The notes beneath the pieces are model-generated. The model made no database searches. It was not told the origin of the DNA and was given only the letters and a program-made list of their open reading frames with translations. A DNA stretch of 5,081 bases, from contig CANJKY010000369.1 in NCBI GenBank assembly GCA_947474875.1, forward strand, positions 1 to 5,081, given 5' to 3'. Both the position numbers and the translations under genes were made by a program. The stretch comes from Gemmataceae bacterium. GTDB lineage: Bacteria; Planctomycetota; Planctomycetia; Gemmatales; Gemmataceae. Shown here in pieces: positions 3,844 to 5,081 of the stretch (within the stretch, counting starts at the first letter, position 1; every line of letters begins with the position of its first letter).

Positions 3844-3915
3844 TCACCCGTGGGGGAGTCGAACCCCCTCTTCCGGATTGAAAGCCCGGCGGTCTAGCCG
3901 TTAACCCAACGGGCG
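3844..3915 (-). tRNA. tRNA-Glu(UUC)
   Basis: 72 nt and the first gene of the array as transcribed. Acceptor CGCCCGT/ACGGGTG starts with a C1-G72 pair instead of the usual G1-C72; discriminator A. D-stem GGTT/GACC; anticodon loop CTTTCAA gives UUC at 3880-3882 in a CCGGG/TCCGG stem; T-arm GGGGG-TTCGACT-CCCCC. Its body differs clearly from the Glu(CUC) gene and lacks U11-A24. Confidence 0.92.
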
Positions 3916-3925
3916 AGGTCACACA

Positions 3926-3962
3926 CCAGAAAACGAAACCGGCCGGGGTTGCCCCCGGCCGG
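3926..3962 (-). terminator. probable intrinsic terminator on the minus strand
   Basis: A 10-bp perfect GC stem (3939-3948 with 3953-3962, loop 3949-3952) is followed on the minus strand by TTTCGTTTTCTGG. This is hairpin plus T-rich tail in the minus direction only. It lies 29 nt after the stop of the 43-aa minus-strand ORF and 10 nt before the 5' end of tRNA-Glu(UUC). It would end transcription coming from the right and separate it from the tRNA array. Confidence 0.65.
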
Positions 3963-3991
3963 CGTGTGTCGCCTGTGCCCGTCGGGGGTGG

Positions 3992-4123
3992 TCATCCGCC
4001 GTCGCCCAGTTCGTACCGCTCGGCGTAGAGCTTCGCCGCGGCGGCATCGAGCTGGAGGCTCGTACCGTTCAAGCGGCTCTCGCCGCTCGTCCGCAGGTCG
4101 GTGTTCGCAACTCGCCGGGTCAT
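3992..4123 (-). CDS. possible small protein, 43 aa, unknown
   Basis: ATG at 4121-4123 on the minus strand, stop TGA at 3992-3994. The product begins MTRRVANTDLRTSG, contains a LQLDAAAAKLYAERYELG stretch that could form a helix, and is hydrophilic with no membrane segment. I recognise no family. Support comes from its position: it ends just before a minus-strand terminator and is divergent from ribD with a 135-nt gap that could hold both promoters. No Shine-Dalgarno is visible, and the frame stays open upstream against ribD, so the start is uncertain and the ORF could be fortuitous. Confidence 0.4.
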   Translation of the reverse strand: MTRRVANTDLRTSGESRLNGTSLQLDAAAAKLYAERYELGDGG

Positions 4124-4258
4124 GACTGAGGGACCGCTTTCGGTGGTTTCGGGTTCGCTCGTTTTCGGCGGCCGTCGCCGGTCGCCACTACACTCACATA
4201 GACGCGGCCGACATCGGATGGTTCGCGGCTCCCGCCGATTTATTTTGAACCGACTTCC

Positions 4259-5081
4259 ATGCCGGGTGATTTTCCAACAGACGAACGCCACATCCGCCGC
4301 GCGCTTGCGCTGGCCGGGCGGGGCCGCGGGCACGTCGAGCCGAACCCGATGGTCGGGGCCGTGGTGACGGACGCGGCCGGGGCGGTGGTCGGCGAGGGGT
4401 GGCACGAGCGGTTCGGCGGGCCGCACGCCGAGGTGAACGCCTTCGCCGCGGCGGGGGATCGCACCCGCGGGGGCACCCTGTACGTCACCCTGGAGCCGTG
4501 CTGCCACCACGGGAAGACACCGCCGTGTACCGACGTGGTGTTGAAGTCCGGGGTGCGGCGGGTGGTGGCGGCGATGGCCGACCCGTTCCCGAAAGTCGCC
4601 GGCGGCGGGATCGGGTTGCTGCGGGCGGCGGGGCTGACGGTGGACGTGGGCGTGTGCGAGGCCGAGGCGCGGGAGTTGAACGCCCCGTACCTGAAGCTGC
4701 TCGCCACCGGCACGCCGTGGGTGATCGCCAAATGGGCGATGACGCTGGACGGCAAGATCGCCACCCGCACCGGCGATTCCAAGTGGATCAGCAACGAGGA
4801 GAGCCGACGGCGGGTCCACGAACTACGGGGCCGGGTGGACGCGATCGTGGTCGGCCGTGGCACGGTGATCGCCGACGACCCGCTGCTCACCGCCCGCCCG
4901 CCGGGTCCGCGGGTCGCGGCTCGGGTGGTGCTGAGTGCGAGCGGGGAGCTGCCCGAGCGGTGCCAGTTACGGGCGACGGCACGGGAAGCGCCGGTGATCG
5001 TGTACACCGCTGCCGGGAACGAGGGCAAGCTGGCGGGGTGGGCCGCGGACGGGGCGGAGATCGTTTCGGTTAGCCGCGACC
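4259..5081 (+). CDS. ribD: bifunctional riboflavin biosynthesis deaminase/reductase RibD (partial, 3' end cut by window)
   Basis: The first 274 codons are visible and remain open at the window edge; the family is usually about 360-380 aa. RibD deaminates diaminohydroxyphosphoribosylaminopyrimidine and then reduces the ribosyl chain with NADPH, giving 5-amino-6-ribitylaminouracil phosphate in the cytosol. The N-terminal deaminase shows NPMVGAVV (34-41), the zinc motif H56-A-E58 with catalytic E58, and PCCHHGKTPPC (80-90) with zinc ligands C81 and C90, followed by a DPFPKVAGGG stretch. The reductase starts near residue 150 with AKWAMTLDGKIA (157-168), then SKWISNEESR and the VGRGTVIADDPLLTAR motif. 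ATG 4259 gives the normal N-terminus; no strong Shine-Dalgarno precedes it (ATTTTGAACCGACTTCC). I see no FMN riboswitch in the 135 nt upstream. The domain order and catalytic residues are intact. Confidence 0.95.
   Translation, partial: MPGDFPTDERHIRRALALAGRGRGHVEPNPMVGAVVTDAAGAVVGEGWHERFGGPHAEVNAFAAAGDRTRGGTLYVTLEPCCHHGKTPPCTDVVLKSGVRRVVAAMADPFPKVAGGGIGLLRAAGLTVDVGVCEAEARELNAPYLKLLATGTPWVIAKWAMTLDGKIATRTGDSKWISNEESRRRVHELRGRVDAIVVGRGTVIADDPLLTARPPGPRVAARVVLSASGELPERCQLRATAREAPVIVYTAAGNEGKLAGWAADGAEIVSVSRD

Larger units (their letters stand above)
2346..3915 (-). other. array of 18 tRNA genes, probably one transcription unit
   Basis: Eighteen cloverleaf-forming genes lie head to tail on the minus strand within 1,570 bp. 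Spacers are 6-27 nt except one of 65 nt that holds an inverted repeat. Every gene shows a 7-bp acceptor stem, a 5-bp anticodon stem with a 7-nt loop, and a T-arm. All 18 anticodons are different. None encodes CCA, so a CCA-adding enzyme and a 3' endonuclease would be needed. The set covers Val, Arg, Ser, Ala, Leu, Met, Glu, Tyr, Asp, Gly, Thr and Lys; Ile, Phe, Trp, Cys, His, Gln, Asn and Pro are missing. It therefore supplements rather than replaces the genome's main tRNA set. No clear promoter is seen upstream of tRNA-Glu(UUC). Confidence 0.93.

Noticed and set aside
2346..3915. Regularly spaced GGGA(G/A)TCGAACCC-like motif resembling a CRISPR array
   Set aside because: The motif is the reverse complement of the T-arm, units are about 72-91 nt with variable flanks, and each unit folds as a tRNA.
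2346..3915. Prophage or integrative element as host of the tRNA array
   Set aside because: No integrase, structural or replication gene and no att-like direct repeats are visible in the window; flanking genes are metabolic. It cannot be excluded beyond the window edges.
4124..4258. FMN riboswitch upstream of ribD
   Set aside because: The 135-nt gap shows none of the conserved FMN-element segments I would expect and no clear multi-stem fold.
3992..4819. 275-aa minus-strand open frame reaching into ribD
   Set aside because: Most of it is antisense to the clear ribD frame and lacks recognisable domains; only the last 43 codons lie outside ribD.

Overview
This window looks like a piece of a very GC-rich bacterial chromosome. 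Weak or absent Shine-Dalgarno sites, a pyruvate:ferredoxin-type oxidoreductase split over two genes and GC-rich REP-like palindromes suggest a large-genome planctomycete of the Gemmata type. That placement is inference; no marker gene is present to prove it.

Layout. Positions 2-160 hold the 3' end of a gene for the gamma-domain end of a 2-oxoacid (pyruvate):ferredoxin oxidoreductase. After a short spacer with an 18-bp palindrome comes the partner gene (283-1947), which carries the two [4Fe-4S] clusters and the thiamine-diphosphate domain. Together the two chains correspond to a single-chain PFOR cut between domains III and IV. An AT-rich repeat (1949-2021) then leads into a 103-aa protein of unknown function (2033-2344).

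The main feature is a minus-strand array of 18 tightly packed tRNA genes (2346-3915). Transcribed right to left they are Glu(UUC), Lys(CUU), Gly(UCC), Arg(CCG), Thr(GGU), Gly(GCC), Asp(GUC), Leu-type(CAA), Tyr(GUA), Glu(CUC), Leu-type(CAG), Met(CAU), Leu-type(GAG), Ala(CGC), Ala(GGC), Ser(GCU), Arg(UCG) and Val(GAC). All 18 anticodons differ and cover 12 amino acids; 15 of them have G or C at position 34, which suits a GC-rich genome. No gene encodes CCA. Several genes depart from the standard tRNA pattern. Most striking, all three leucine-anticodon tRNAs have short, class-I variable loops, although Ser and Tyr in the same array keep the long arm. Five genes lack U8, one lacks the U at position 55, one has C33, and the Met tRNA has a rebuilt D-arm. 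A 24-bp perfect inverted repeat fills the only long spacer.

To the right lie a probable minus-strand intrinsic terminator (3926-3962), a possible 43-aa minus-strand ORF (3992-4123), and the first 274 codons of ribD (4259 to the window end), the bifunctional deaminase/reductase of riboflavin synthesis. The protein genes around the array are metabolic and give no sign of a phage or integrative element within this window. The array reads as an accessory tRNA supply operon sitting between ordinary chromosomal genes.
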